NCBI GenBank assembly: GCA_036513415.1
Contig: DATBZA010000177.1
Coordinates: 1 to 64,000 of the forward strand
Direction of reading: 5' to 3'
DNA length: 64,000 bases
Source: 40CM-4-68-19 sp036513415
Lineage (GTDB): Bacteria > Myxococcota > Myxococcia > Myxococcales > 40CM-4-68-19
A program made the position numbers and the translations under genes. The notes under the pieces were generated by a model that had not been told where the DNA came from, made no database searches, and worked only from the letters and a program-made list of their open reading frames with translations. Shown here one piece after another: positions 1-8,600 of the stretch (the first letter of the stretch is position 1; the number at the start of each line of letters is the position of its first letter).

Positions 1-1326
1 CGCCGCATCGAGCGCGAAGTCCTTGGCGATGGCGATCTGATCGAGCTCGGGCACTCGTTCTTTCTCTTCCGCAGCGCCATCGTGCTGCCGGCCGGTGCTG
101 GAGCCGTGCGCTACAGCGACGAGCTTCGGCCAGCGGCGCCGGGGTTCGAGACACTGCTGCCCTCGCTCGCGCTCGATTTCGGCCGCGCGCAGGCCGTCGC
201 GCGATCGTCGATCGCCGTCGTCATCCGCGGCGAGACCGGCACGGGCAAGGAAGTGGTCGCGTCCGGGCTTCACGCGCTTTCCGGCCGCCCGGGGAGGTTC
301 GTTGCGGTCAATTGCGGCGCGCTCTCCCCTTCCCTCGTCCACTCGCAGCTGTTCGGGCACTGCAAGGGGGCCTTTTCGGGCGCTACGGATGACGCGCGGG
401 GACTGGTGCGCGACGCCGACGGCGGCACCCTCTTCCTCGACGCCGTCGAGGAGCTGCCAGCGGCGGCACAGCCGCTCCTCTCGCGCGTCCTGGAGCAGGC
501 CGAGGTGTGGCCGGTGGGATCCACGCAGCCGGTCTCGGTCGATCTCCGCGTGATCGCTGCGACCCAGCAGGATCTCGAGGCGCTGGCCACGAAGCAGCAA
601 TTTCGCAGCGATCTGCTGGCGCGCCTGTCGGGACTGACGCTCGCTCTGCCGCCGCTGCGCGAGCGTCGCGAGGACCTCGGATTGCTGATCCGCGCGCTGG
701 TGAAGCGCCACGCCGGCGATCCCGCCACCCATCCTGCGCTCACCTGCGATGCGGCGAGGGCGCTGCTTAGCCATCCCTGGCCGCGCAACGTCCGCGAGCT
801 CGACAGGGGTCTGCAGGCCGCGCTGGTCCTCGCCGGCCGGGAGCCCATCGGGTTGTCGCATCTGCCGGCAAATCTCCAGGGCTCACCCGTGGCACCGGCG
901 CAAGTGCCCGTAGGGCCGCCCGAGGGATTGCAGCCGACGCAGACTTCGGCTGCGATGAAGATGCAGCACTTCATCGACGAGCTCTGGCGCCGTCACGTCG
1001 TGCGCGTGCTCGTTGCCTATTCCGTCGCTCTGTTCGGCGCCTTGCAGGGTGCGGACGTGATCGTGACCCGGCTTTCGCTGCCGCCGCGGTGGATGACCTG
1101 GATCGTCGCAGCCGGCCTTGCCGGATTCCCGGCGGCGGGTGTGCTCGCCTGGGTCTTCGACTGGACCCGTCAGGGCATCGTCCGCACGCCTGCCCTTTCC
1201 GGTGCCCAGCACACGACGCACGCGCGCGGGCAGCGCGGCCGAAGGAGGACCATCGCGCTCGCTGGATGGATTCTCTTTCTCATCGCGGTCGCCGGCGCGA
1301 TCTGGTGGCGGACCCGCCACACTTGA
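1..1326 (+). CDS. Sigma-54 activator-like AAA+ protein with FHA remnant and membrane tail (5' end outside window)
   Basis: The reading frame is open from base 1, so the N-terminus lies outside the window. The first residues (GDGDLIELGHSFFLFR) look like the end of an FHA phosphopeptide-binding domain. A sigma-54 interaction AAA+ domain follows: Walker A GETGTGKE (about codons 77-84), a GAFSGA version of the GAFTGA loop, and WPRNVREL near its end. The Walker B region reads LFLDAVEEL where the family has LFLDEIGEL, so the catalytic Glu is Ala. There is no Fis-type helix-turn-helix; the last 120 codons instead carry FIDELWRRHVVRVLVAYSVA and two or three hydrophobic segments, a membrane module otherwise seen at the start of TPR proteins. 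It probably does not activate transcription by normal ATP hydrolysis; a signalling or scaffold role at the membrane is inference. Confidence 0.8.
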   Translation, partial: RRIEREVLGDGDLIELGHSFFLFRSAIVLPAGAGAVRYSDELRPAAPGFETLLPSLALDFGRAQAVARSSIAVVIRGETGTGKEVVASGLHALSGRPGRFVAVNCGALSPSLVHSQLFGHCKGAFSGATDDARGLVRDADGGTLFLDAVEELPAAAQPLLSRVLEQAEVWPVGSTQPVSVDLRVIAATQQDLEALATKQQFRSDLLARLSGLTLALPPLRERREDLGLLIRALVKRHAGDPATHPALTCDAARALLSHPWPRNVRELDRGLQAALVLAGREPIGLSHLPANLQGSPVAPAQVPVGPPEGLQPTQTSAAMKMQHFIDELWRRHVVRVLVAYSVALFGALQGADVIVTRLSLPPRWMTWIVAAGLAGFPAAGVLAWVFDWTRQGIVRTPALSGAQHTTHARGQRGRRRTIALAGWILFLIAVAGAIWWRTRHT

Positions 1327-1487
1327 CCCGCGGCGGCGTCGGGGAGTGGCAGAAACCCTGCCCCGGAGTAGATCGGCACGCCGCCTGACGCGCGCCGGCG
1401 CGGTCGCGTCCGCGCGCGCCGGAGGCGACCTCCACCCACACAGCGCAATCGTGACACGGTCGGGGACGCGTGGTTCGATCCGGAGCC

Positions 1488-4400
1488 ATGATCCGGGCTT
1501 TCTGCTTCTCGCGCGCGCTCGCGCTCCTGATCCTATCGGCCGTCGGCGCCGCAGCCGAGGACGCGCCGCGCTTCACCGGCCAGGTGGTCCCGCAGGTCGC
1601 CCACACGCAAGAAGTGCTGGACATCGTCTACGCCCGGAGCGGGGCCTTCCTCGCGACGAGCGCCGGCGACGGGACCGTGAAGCTATGGACGCCGGATGGC
1701 CGACTCTTACGAACGCTGAAGGTCGCGGGCGCCCGGCCGCGAATCGCGATCGCACCCGACGGGGCGACCCTGGCCGTCGCCGGCAACGCGAGTGTCGAGC
1801 TCTGGTCGGCGCAGGGACAGCGGCTGCGCGTCTTTCCGCGCATGGACGCCGCCATCCTCGGCGCGATCGCGTTCTCACCGGACGGCAGCTACGTCGTCGC
1901 CTGCACCGGGGCAGCCCGGCGTTCGTATTGCCAGCTCTTCGACGTCGACGGCCGGCCGCTCGCGACGCTGGACACGCCCGTCGGACTGACCGGCACGGTT
2001 GCCGTCGCGGTCGCGCCCGGCGGGGACGTCCTCTACACCGCCGGCGAGAAGACCGTGGTGAAGTGGCATCGGAGCGGCAAGATGCTCGCGCGTTTCGACC
2101 CTGGGCCGGAGTTCGTCTCCGCCCTCGCGCTCAGCCCCGACGGGACGCGGCTCGCGACAGCCGGCGATCGCGAGCCGTTCGGCGGCCCCCGGCGAGGCGC
2201 GAAGGAGCCGCCGCGGGTCACGCGCCTCTTCGACCCGAACGGGAAGCAGGTCGGCGAGTTCCCGGCCCACCGCACGAGAGATCTGCGCTTTTCCCAAGAC
2301 GGCGAATGGATCGTGAGCGGCGGAACCGACGACGGCATGGTTCTCGTGCACGGCCGCGACGGCCAACCGATCGCGCGGATCGCTGCCGGCGCGAAGGGCG
2401 ACGACTCTCCCGCGCATGTCGCGCTTTCGCCCGACCGCAGCCTGCTCGCCGTCGCGAGCCACCGTTTCAAGCCCGTTTCGCTGCGCCTGCTCGACATCCA
2501 GGGGCGGCTCGTCACCCGCTTCGCCGGCGCGGGCTCGGGCGTGATCCAGGTGGCGCTCGACCCGACCGGCGGCATCATCGTGACGACCGCTTCCGACGGG
2601 CAGATCCGGTTCTGGACGCTCGACGGCCGCCTGCTGCGGCGCTTCCCGGCGGAGGATGACTATCCGGAGCTCCTGGCGGTCGAGCCGGCCGGCCGTTTTC
2701 TCGTGACAGGATCGGAGAAGCTGGTGCTGTGGGACGCCCGTGGGAAAGCGTTGGCGCGCGCCCGCGTCTCCCGGGGCACCGGCCGCGCCCTGGCGTTCTC
2801 ACCCGACGGAAAGGCGCTCTACGCGGGAGACTCGCGTGGAGAGGTCACGGTCGTGCCGCTCGAACGCGGCGTGAACGGAAAACGCTTCCGCGTCTACACG
2901 GGCGACGACGTGACCGCGCTCGCGGTGATGCCAGGCGGCGAGCTCGTCGCGGCCGGAGGAACATGGGAGCGGTTCCGGATCGTGGACCGCGGTGGCGCGG
3001 TGCGCGCGTCGTTCGAAAACCCGAAGGGCACGCCAGGGCCGTTCAGCGGCGTCCAGGCGCTGGCGTTCACGCCCGACGGCCGCGAGCTGGTGGTCGCGAC
3101 GGGCCGCAAGGCGAGGCAGCTCGCGGTGTTCGACGTCCAGGGACGCCTGCTCCGCAGCGCCGACACGGGGAACCGGTACCTTTCCGGCGCGCTCGCCGTC
3201 TCCCCTTCCGGGAAGCTCGCGGCCGTCACCGTGAATTCCGACGTGGGCCTCTTCGACCTCGCCACCATGGAGCGCCGCGCGATGCTCCGAGGCCACAACG
3301 GTGACGTCGCATCGCTCGCCTTCACGCGCGACGAGCGCCACCTGGTGAGCGGCAGCAACGACGGCACCGTGCGCGTCTGGAACCTCGAGAACGGCGCCTC
3401 GTTCTCCCTTCTCTCAGAGGGCGACGAGTGGGTGATCTACACCGACGACGGCTACTTCGACGCGTCCCGGCGCGGCGGGGACCTGGTCGCGCTCGTGGAC
3501 GGAATGGAGGCGTACAGCGTCGAGCAGGTCGCCCTGCGCTTCAACAGGCCGGACATCGTCTACCGCCGGGCCGGGATTGGCGACGAGACTTTCCTCGAGC
3601 ACCTGCGGCTCCAGTACGATGCCCGGCTGCGGCGCGCAGGCTTGAAATCGGACATGTCCGACGAGGTGGGCGCGCCGCGCGTGCGGATCCTCTCGCAGCA
3701 CCAGGAGGGCGACGCGCTCGATCTGCGGATCGCGGCGGAGGACTCCGGCGACCTCCGGGCGCTGCAAGTCGCGGTGAACGGCGTGCCCATCCATCCCGGA
3801 CTGGGCAAGCCGCTGGAGGGGAGTCGGGCCGAGCTGAGCGAGCGCGTGGTTCTCGGGCAGGGGCGAAATCGCGTCGAGGTCAGCGCCGTGAACCGCGCCG
3901 GATTCGAGTCGCGGCGCGCCGCCACCGTCGTGGAGAGACCTCCGGGGAGACCGGGTGTTCTCTGGTTCGTCGGTCTCGGCGTGTCGAAGTACAAGGACGC
4001 TCGCCTCGACTTGCGCGTCGCCGACCGCGACGTCACGGCGCTCGCCGCGGCGCTGCGCCGCGCGCGCGGCCGGTTCCGGGACGTGCGCACGCTAGAGTTG
4101 ACCGACGCCCGCGTCACGCGCGGCGCGCTGGACGAGGTCCGCGCTTTCCTCGCGCCGGCGGCGGTCGACGACACGGTCGTCCTGCTCGCCTCCGGACACG
4201 GCGCCCGCGATCCGAGCGCGCAGGCCACCTTCTACTTCGTCACCCACGAGGCCGACCTGGCGAATCTCGCCGGGACGACCATCGCGTACGACGAGCTGGA
4301 AGATCTGCTGGGCCGAATTGCCCCGCGCCGGAAGCTGCTTTTCGTCGACGCGTGCCAGTCCGGCGAGCTGGACCCAGAGGCGCTCGCCGCCCTTGCCGCG

Positions 4401-4784
4401 CGGGCGAGCGCGAGCCAGCTTGCGGCGCGCATGGGCCCTGGGGCGGCCGGACAGCCCGCGCCCCGCAGACCGTACCTGTATCTGCGCGACCGCTACGTCT
4501 ACGCCCGGCTCGAGCGCCGGACGGGCGCGATCGTCTTCTCCTCGTCGCTCGGCAACGAGGTGTCGCTCGAGAGCGCGGCGCTCGGGAACGGTGTGTTCAC
4601 GGCCGCGCTGCTGCGCGTCCTGGCCGCGAAGCAGGCTGACGCCAACGGCGACGGCTGGATCTCCATCGACGAGCTGGAGCCCGCGGTAAAGGCGGCGGTG
4701 GTCGGCGCGACCGGCAACCTCCAGCATCCCACCATCGATCGCGAGAACCCGCTCGTGGACTTCCGGCTGCCGGTCCTGAGGTGA
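1488..4784 (+). CDS. Secreted WD40 beta-propeller protein with C-terminal caspase-like peptidase (C14)
   Basis: A protein of 1098 residues starting at ATG 1488, chosen because it begins a signal peptide (MIRAFCFSRALALLILSAVG, cut after GAAA); a GTG at 1470 would add six residues in front. Residues 40-600 hold repeated WD40-type blades (DGTVKLWTPDG, DGQIRFWTLDG, NDGTVRVWNLENG). A linker with an Ig-like segment follows. Residues about 825-1095 form a caspase/metacaspase-like domain with His904 in ASGHGARD and Cys956 in DACQSGE, the expected catalytic dyad. Such propeller-caspase proteins are known in myxobacteria and cyanobacteria; their physiological substrates are mostly unknown. Export is inferred from the leader. 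The ATG 31 bases downstream of its stop begins a small membrane protein that may be co-transcribed. Confidence 0.88.
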   Translation: MIRAFCFSRALALLILSAVGAAAEDAPRFTGQVVPQVAHTQEVLDIVYARSGAFLATSAGDGTVKLWTPDGRLLRTLKVAGARPRIAIAPDGATLAVAGNASVELWSAQGQRLRVFPRMDAAILGAIAFSPDGSYVVACTGAARRSYCQLFDVDGRPLATLDTPVGLTGTVAVAVAPGGDVLYTAGEKTVVKWHRSGKMLARFDPGPEFVSALALSPDGTRLATAGDREPFGGPRRGAKEPPRVTRLFDPNGKQVGEFPAHRTRDLRFSQDGEWIVSGGTDDGMVLVHGRDGQPIARIAAGAKGDDSPAHVALSPDRSLLAVASHRFKPVSLRLLDIQGRLVTRFAGAGSGVIQVALDPTGGIIVTTASDGQIRFWTLDGRLLRRFPAEDDYPELLAVEPAGRFLVTGSEKLVLWDARGKALARARVSRGTGRALAFSPDGKALYAGDSRGEVTVVPLERGVNGKRFRVYTGDDVTALAVMPGGELVAAGGTWERFRIVDRGGAVRASFENPKGTPGPFSGVQALAFTPDGRELVVATGRKARQLAVFDVQGRLLRSADTGNRYLSGALAVSPSGKLAAVTVNSDVGLFDLATMERRAMLRGHNGDVASLAFTRDERHLVSGSNDGTVRVWNLENGASFSLLSEGDEWVIYTDDGYFDASRRGGDLVALVDGMEAYSVEQVALRFNRPDIVYRRAGIGDETFLEHLRLQYDARLRRAGLKSDMSDEVGAPRVRILSQHQEGDALDLRIAAEDSGDLRALQVAVNGVPIHPGLGKPLEGSRAELSERVVLGQGRNRVEVSAVNRAGFESRRAATVVERPPGRPGVLWFVGLGVSKYKDARLDLRVADRDVTALAAALRRARGRFRDVRTLELTDARVTRGALDEVRAFLAPAAVDDTVVLLASGHGARDPSAQATFYFVTHEADLANLAGTTIAYDELEDLLGRIAPRRKLLFVDACQSGELDPEALAALAARASASQLAARMGPGAAGQPAPRRPYLYLRDRYVYARLERRTGAIVFSSSLGNEVSLESAALGNGVFTAALLRVLAAKQADANGDGWISIDELEPAVKAAVVGATGNLQHPTIDRENPLVDFRLPVLR

Positions 4785-4815
4785 GCCCGCGCAACCTCCC
4801 TGAGACAGCCGGCCG

Positions 4816-5367
4816 ATGAACATCCTTCCACTCTCCCGACGCGTCGAGATGAGCTCTGACGCCCCGCCCGCGGCGGTGCTCGATCGACTGCGACTGCTGG
4901 TGGCGAACTGGCGCGGCTCGAAGCTGGCCCCGCCCGCGCTCCAGGCAGGAATCTACGGCTGGATGATCGACGAGCGCGGTGAGGGGCTCGTGGTGCGCCC
5001 GCGCTCCAGTCTCTGGGGAACGCCTGTGGCGATCTTCGAGGGAACCGTGCAGAGGTCGTCCGCGGGATCGTATCTCTGCGGCCAGATCCGCCTCCACCCG
5101 CTCGCGCGGCTCTTCCTGATCGTCGTCATCGTCGCCGCCGCGGCGGTGCCGCTCGGCGCGCTCTTCGAGTCGGTGGCGGGTGAGGACTGGCACCAGCACG
5201 TCGTCAAGGCCGGCAAGATCCTGGCGATCTCGGCGCTGATCGTCGGCGCGGGCCTGGCGATGGTGGGCGGCGGATTGCGCATGGTCGGCCGCCACATCGT
5301 GGCGCTCCTCACGGCGGCGGCGCAACCGGCGGGCGAACCGGGTGGGGGGACGGGAAAGCAAGCCTAG
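4816..5367 (+). CDS. Small membrane protein of unknown function
   Basis: 183 residues, no family recognised. Residues 1-95 are soluble and rather basic. Two hydrophobic segments follow: about 100-118 (LFLIVVIVAAAAVPLGALF) and about 136-160 (ILAISALIVGAGLAMVGGGL). The C-terminus is a short Gly-rich tail. It begins 31 bases after the WD40-caspase gene on the same strand, so co-expression is plausible. A second in-frame ATG at 4849 is an alternative start; neither has a strong ribosome binding site. Codon use matches neighbouring genes, which supports it being real. Confidence 0.6.
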   Translation: MNILPLSRRVEMSSDAPPAAVLDRLRLLVANWRGSKLAPPALQAGIYGWMIDERGEGLVVRPRSSLWGTPVAIFEGTVQRSSAGSYLCGQIRLHPLARLFLIVVIVAAAAVPLGALFESVAGEDWHQHVVKAGKILAISALIVGAGLAMVGGGLRMVGRHIVALLTAAAQPAGEPGGGTGKQA

Positions 5368-5388
5368 CGCCTTCGAAGGGCCTTCCCT

Positions 5389-5407
5389 CCCGTGCGCACG
5401 GCACGGG
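5389..5407 (+). terminator. Possible terminator hairpin
   Basis: CCCGTGC and GCACGGG form a 7-bp stem around the loop GCACG, 22 bases after the stop of the small membrane protein gene. There is no T-run, so this is only a candidate. Confidence 0.3.
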
Positions 5408-5433
5408 GGGCAAAGGGCGATCGCGGCCGATGA

Positions 5434-5466
5434 CATGTCTGCCGAATCAAATTTCGGCAGAACATG
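5434..5466. repeat. REP-like palindrome, copy 1
   Basis: CATGT-CTGCCGAA-TCAAAT-TTCGGCAG-A-ACATG: a 13-bp stem with one bulged base. It shares its left arm (ATGTCTGCCGAATCAA, 14 of 16 bases) and stem architecture with the palindrome at 5591-5633. Both lie just upstream of a REP-associated tyrosine transposase gene, the usual place for such elements. Confidence 0.7.
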
Positions 5467-5472
5467 AACGTG

Positions 5473-5512
5473 CCACCGATGTCCCCGGGCAACTGTTACC
5501 GATGTGCCCGGG
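5473..5512. repeat. Short direct repeat
   Basis: Two near-identical 17-base units, CCACCGATGTCCCCGGG (5473-5489) and TTACCGATGTGCCCGGG (5496-5512), start 23 bases apart. They sit between the two REP-like palindromes and resemble repeated transposase-binding sites at IS ends. The whole 378-base interval 5368-5745 holds only these repeats and no convincing gene. Confidence 0.45.
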
Positions 5513-5590
5513 TCATCCAGCGGTGTTGTACGCAACGGGCAGAGGCGCGACGGTCACTCCGAACCGCACTCCGCTGCCGGGGTCGAGAGC

Positions 5591-5633
5591 ATGGATGTCG
5601 GCCGATTCAAGGATGAATCGGCGGACATCGCAT
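5591..5633. repeat. REP-like palindrome, copy 2
   Basis: GCCGATTCA (5601-5609) pairs with TGAATCGGC (5614-5622) around AGGA; one G-G mismatch, then GATGTC (5594-5599) pairs with GACATC (5624-5629), and ATG/CAT can extend it past a bulged G. The left arm matches copy 1 at 5434-5466. It ends 112 bases before the transposase start codon. Confidence 0.72.
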
Positions 5634-5745
5634 GCCGGGCGCGGGTGGGTACGGTCGCAGCGTGCGGGCGTATCGCACCCGGGAGTGTCGGACCCCGAGC
5701 GTGTCGGACGCGGGCGATGTCAGACCCCCCGCGTACGCTGCGAAC

Positions 5746-6366
5746 ATGAATCCGATCCAGCAGGATCTCCCTCTTCCGCTCTGGGGCGGCGCCCGGCGCG
5801 GCGCTGGCCGGAAGCGGAAGTCCCTGCGCAAGAATGTCCCGCACGTTGCCCGAAGGCGGTTTCGCCGCGGCGCGCTGCACGTGACCGTGCGCATGCGCAG
5901 GGAAGTCTGGAACCTTCGCACGCACCGGTGCTTCCGGGCGATCAAGCGCGCCCTCGAGCGCGGCTGCGAGCGGTTCGGGTTCCGGCTGGTGCACTTCTCG
6001 GTGCAGGGCAACCACGCGCACTTCATCGTCGAGGCTCCCGATGCAGTCGCTCTCGGGCGCGCCATGAAGGGCCTCGAGGTGCGGATGGCGCGGGCACTCA
6101 ACAAGGTGATGTCGCGGCGGGGGCCGGTGTTCGCGGACCGCTACCACGCCCACCTCCTGGAGTCCCCGCGCGAGGCGTTCCGGGCGGTCCGCTACGTGCT
6201 CGAGAACTGGGCCGTCCATGCGGAGCGGGAAGGCCAGCCGCGGCCGTCGGGTGTCGACCCGTACTCCTCGGCATCCCGGCACGAAGGACCACCGCTCGTT
6301 GCTGAAGCAGAATGGTGGATGCTCTGCGTGGGCATCGCGCGGGCGAGGACTCGCAGCGCAGCCTGA
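5746..6366 (+). CDS. REP-associated tyrosine transposase (RAYT, Y1/IS200-like)
   Basis: 206 residues from ATG 5746; an upstream in-frame ATG at 5632 would run through the palindrome region and adds no conserved sequence. A basic N-terminus (GARRGAGRKRKS) precedes a Y1_Tnp fold: the HUH motif His90-Ala-His92 in QGNHAHFIVEA and the probable catalytic Tyr150 in FRAVRYVLENW. RAYT proteins are domesticated single-strand transposases that process REP palindromes and are usually single-copy. Two related palindromes directly upstream (5434-5466 and 5591-5633) fit this. Both catalytic motifs look intact. The C-terminus after about residue 165 is not conserved with anything I recognise. Confidence 0.85.
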   Translation: MNPIQQDLPLPLWGGARRGAGRKRKSLRKNVPHVARRRFRRGALHVTVRMRREVWNLRTHRCFRAIKRALERGCERFGFRLVHFSVQGNHAHFIVEAPDAVALGRAMKGLEVRMARALNKVMSRRGPVFADRYHAHLLESPREAFRAVRYVLENWAVHAEREGQPRPSGVDPYSSASRHEGPPLVAEAEWWMLCVGIARARTRSAA

Positions 6367-6394
6367 CCCCCTCGCCTGCGCAGACCGATGTTGT

Positions 6395-6423
6395 TTGACA
6401 CCGCGGCTTCCGGGGGCGATAGC
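6395..6423 (+). promoter_or_regulatory. Putative sigma-70 promoter for the HMA protein gene
   Basis: TTGACA (6395-6400), a 17-base spacer and GATAGC (6418-6423). A strong ribosome binding site (AAGGAGG) precedes ATG 6459. The -10 is weak, the -35 perfect. Confidence 0.45.
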
Positions 6424-6458
6424 TGCGCTTCGGCATTTCCCTCCGAAGGAGGCGGCCC

Positions 6459-6731
6459 ATGAAGACAGCATCGTTCGTTCTTGCGATCGGTCTCGGTTTG
6501 AGCACCGCTGCGCTCGCCGCCGCGAAGACGGAGACGATCAAGGTCAGCGGTTGGAAGTGCGAGAAGTGCCCGGCGAAGACCGAGGCCAAGCTGAAGCAGT
6601 TGAACGGCGTCGAGTCCGCCTCGGCCGATCGCGAAAAGAGCCAGGTCGTCGTCAAGTACGACGACAGCAAGGTCAAGGCTGCTGACCTGGACAAGGCGGT
6701 CGCCGACTCTGGCTTCGCCGTCTCGAAGTAG
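6459..6731 (+). CDS. Periplasmic heavy-metal-associated (MerP-like) domain protein
   Basis: 90 residues. A signal peptide (MKTASFVLAIGLGLSTAALA) is followed by one HMA ferredoxin-like domain. The metal-binding motif is GWKCEKC, i.e. CxxC with the usual GM replaced by GW. The rest of the fold is visible (VESASADREKSQVVVKYDD, LDKAVADSGF). It should bind a soft metal such as copper or mercury in the periplasm. No metal transporter or Mer gene is adjacent, so the partner is unknown. Ribosome binding site AAGGAGG lies at a good distance from the ATG. Confidence 0.82.
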   Translation: MKTASFVLAIGLGLSTAALAAAKTETIKVSGWKCEKCPAKTEAKLKQLNGVESASADREKSQVVVKYDDSKVKAADLDKAVADSGFAVSK

Positions 6732-6953
6732 CGAGTCGGCCCGACGGGACGACTTCTATGGGCGGGCTGCCCGGGAGCAACCCGAACCGGACTCCTGCTG
6801 CGCGCCTTCCTTCACCTGGATGAACGCGCGCTACCGCTGGCCGGCAATACAGGACCAGGAGGAGCTCGTCGTGGGCGCGCGTACCGGGGCCTTCCCCACG
6901 CGACCCGAATTTTGTACTCACTGCTCCGATCGCGGGACCCGCGGTGAGGTGAG

Positions 6954-8522
6954 ATGGTCGCGTTTCGCTGGGACATCCCGGAGCGGTTCAACATCGGCGC
7001 CGACGTCGCCGACCGGTATCCCAGCGCCCGGGCGCTGATCGAGATCGACCCTTCCGGCGCGGCGCGCGAGTTCACCTTCGACGCGATCTCCGCGCTCTCC
7101 AACCGCCTGGCGAATGTGTTGGTCGCTCGAGGCCTGCAGCAGGGCGACCGGATCGCCACCTTGCTCCCGCAGCGGCACGAGACGGCCGTCACCCACGTCG
7201 CCGCCTGGAAAGTCGGCCTGATCTCGGTGCCCCTCTTCACTCTCTTCGGCGAGGAGGCCCTCGAGTTCCGCCTGCAGAACAGCGGCGCGCGCGCCATCGT
7301 CACCGATCGCGATCAGCTTCCCAAGCTCGCCAGCTTGCGCGAGCGACTCCCCGAGCTGCAGACCGTCTTGTGCGTCGATGGTCTCGCGGAGGGAGCGCTC
7401 GATCTGCATGCGCTGCTTGCGAACGCATCGGACCGGTTCGAGGCCAAGGACACGCTGGCCGAGGACCCGGCGTTCATCATCTACACCAGCGGCACCACTG
7501 GCCAGCCCAAGGGCGCGCTTCACGCGCACCGGGCGCTGCTCGGACATCTCCCCGGCGTCGAATACCCGCACGACGGCTTTCCACAATCCGGCGACCGTTT
7601 CTGGACGCCGGCGGACTGGGCGTGGATCGGCGGCCTCTTCGACGTGCTCATGCCCGCCTGGCATCACGGCGTCTGCGTGGTCGCGCACCGGCCGCGCAAG
7701 TTCGACCCGGCCGAGGCGATGCGGCTGATGGCGCGCCACGGGGTGCGCAACGTCTTCATGCCTCCGACAGCGTTGAAGCTGCTGCGCGCCTCTGGAGCGG
7801 TGGAACCGGGCGTGCGTCTCCGCAGCCTCGCCTCGGGCGGCGAGAGCCTCGGTGAGGATCTGATCGAGTGGGGGCGCAGCACGTTCGGGCTCACCATCAA
7901 CGAGTTCTACGGTCAAACGGAGTGCAACCTGGTGATCGGAAACGGCGCCGTGCTCCCTCCGGTGCGCCCGGGTTGGACCGGGACCGTCATTCCAGGGCAC
8001 ACGGTCGCGATCGTCGACGAGGAGGGCCGCGAGCTGCCAGCGGGCGAGCTGGGGAGCCTCGCCTACAGGCGCCCGGATCCGGTGATGTTCCTGCGCTACT
8101 GGGACAATGAGGCCGCCACGCAGGCGAAGTTCCGCGGCGACTGGCTGATCAGCGGCGATCTGGGCGTCCGCGACAACCAGGGGTACTTCCGGTTCGTCGG
8201 CCGCGACGACGACCTGATCACCAGCGGCGGCTACCGGATCGGCCCGGGAGAGATCGAGGCCTGCCTCTCGCGCCACCCTGCCGTCGCGCTGGCCGCCGTG
8301 GTGGGCGAGCCCGATCCCATCCGGACGGAGGTGGTGAAGGCCGTGGTCGTGTTGAAGCCCGGCTTCAGCGGAAGCGAAGCGCTCAAGTCCGACCTCCAGG
8401 AATACGTGCGCTCGCGGCTCGCCGCCCACGAGTATCCGCGCATCGTGGAGTTCATCGCGGAGCTCCCCCTCACCGCCACCGGAAAGATCATCCGCCGCGC
8501 CCTTCGCTCGGCCAGGAAGTAG
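6954..8522 (+). CDS. Acyl-CoA synthetase (AMP-forming)
   Basis: 522 residues, full length for the ANL adenylating family. It should activate a carboxylic acid to its acyl-CoA via an acyl-adenylate. Core motifs are all present: the P-loop-like YTSGTTGQPKGALH (about 181-194), NEFYGQTECN (about 317), the hinge region GRDDDLITSGGYRIGPGEIE and the C-terminal catalytic Lys in TATGKIIRRAL. The overall pattern resembles the medium-chain/AcsM-type branch more than acetyl-CoA synthetase, which is longer. Substrate cannot be read from sequence. It faces a convergent two-gene operon and stands alone on its strand. Confidence 0.88.
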   Translation: MVAFRWDIPERFNIGADVADRYPSARALIEIDPSGAAREFTFDAISALSNRLANVLVARGLQQGDRIATLLPQRHETAVTHVAAWKVGLISVPLFTLFGEEALEFRLQNSGARAIVTDRDQLPKLASLRERLPELQTVLCVDGLAEGALDLHALLANASDRFEAKDTLAEDPAFIIYTSGTTGQPKGALHAHRALLGHLPGVEYPHDGFPQSGDRFWTPADWAWIGGLFDVLMPAWHHGVCVVAHRPRKFDPAEAMRLMARHGVRNVFMPPTALKLLRASGAVEPGVRLRSLASGGESLGEDLIEWGRSTFGLTINEFYGQTECNLVIGNGAVLPPVRPGWTGTVIPGHTVAIVDEEGRELPAGELGSLAYRRPDPVMFLRYWDNEAATQAKFRGDWLISGDLGVRDNQGYFRFVGRDDDLITSGGYRIGPGEIEACLSRHPAVALAAVVGEPDPIRTEVVKAVVVLKPGFSGSEALKSDLQEYVRSRLAAHEYPRIVEFIAELPLTATGKIIRRALRSARK

Positions 8523-8561
8523 GAGGCTGCGATGCCGCACCTGCAATTCGAAGACCTGGGT

Positions 8562-8587
8562 TGGTCGCGAAGGCGGCTTAGCGACCA
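8562..8587. terminator. Possible bidirectional terminator hairpin
   Basis: TGGTCGC (8562-8568) and GCGACCA (8581-8587) pair perfectly around a 12-base loop, in the 78-base gap between two convergent genes. No T-run on either side. Confidence 0.4.
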
Positions 8588-8600
8588 TGCCTGAGCGCGG

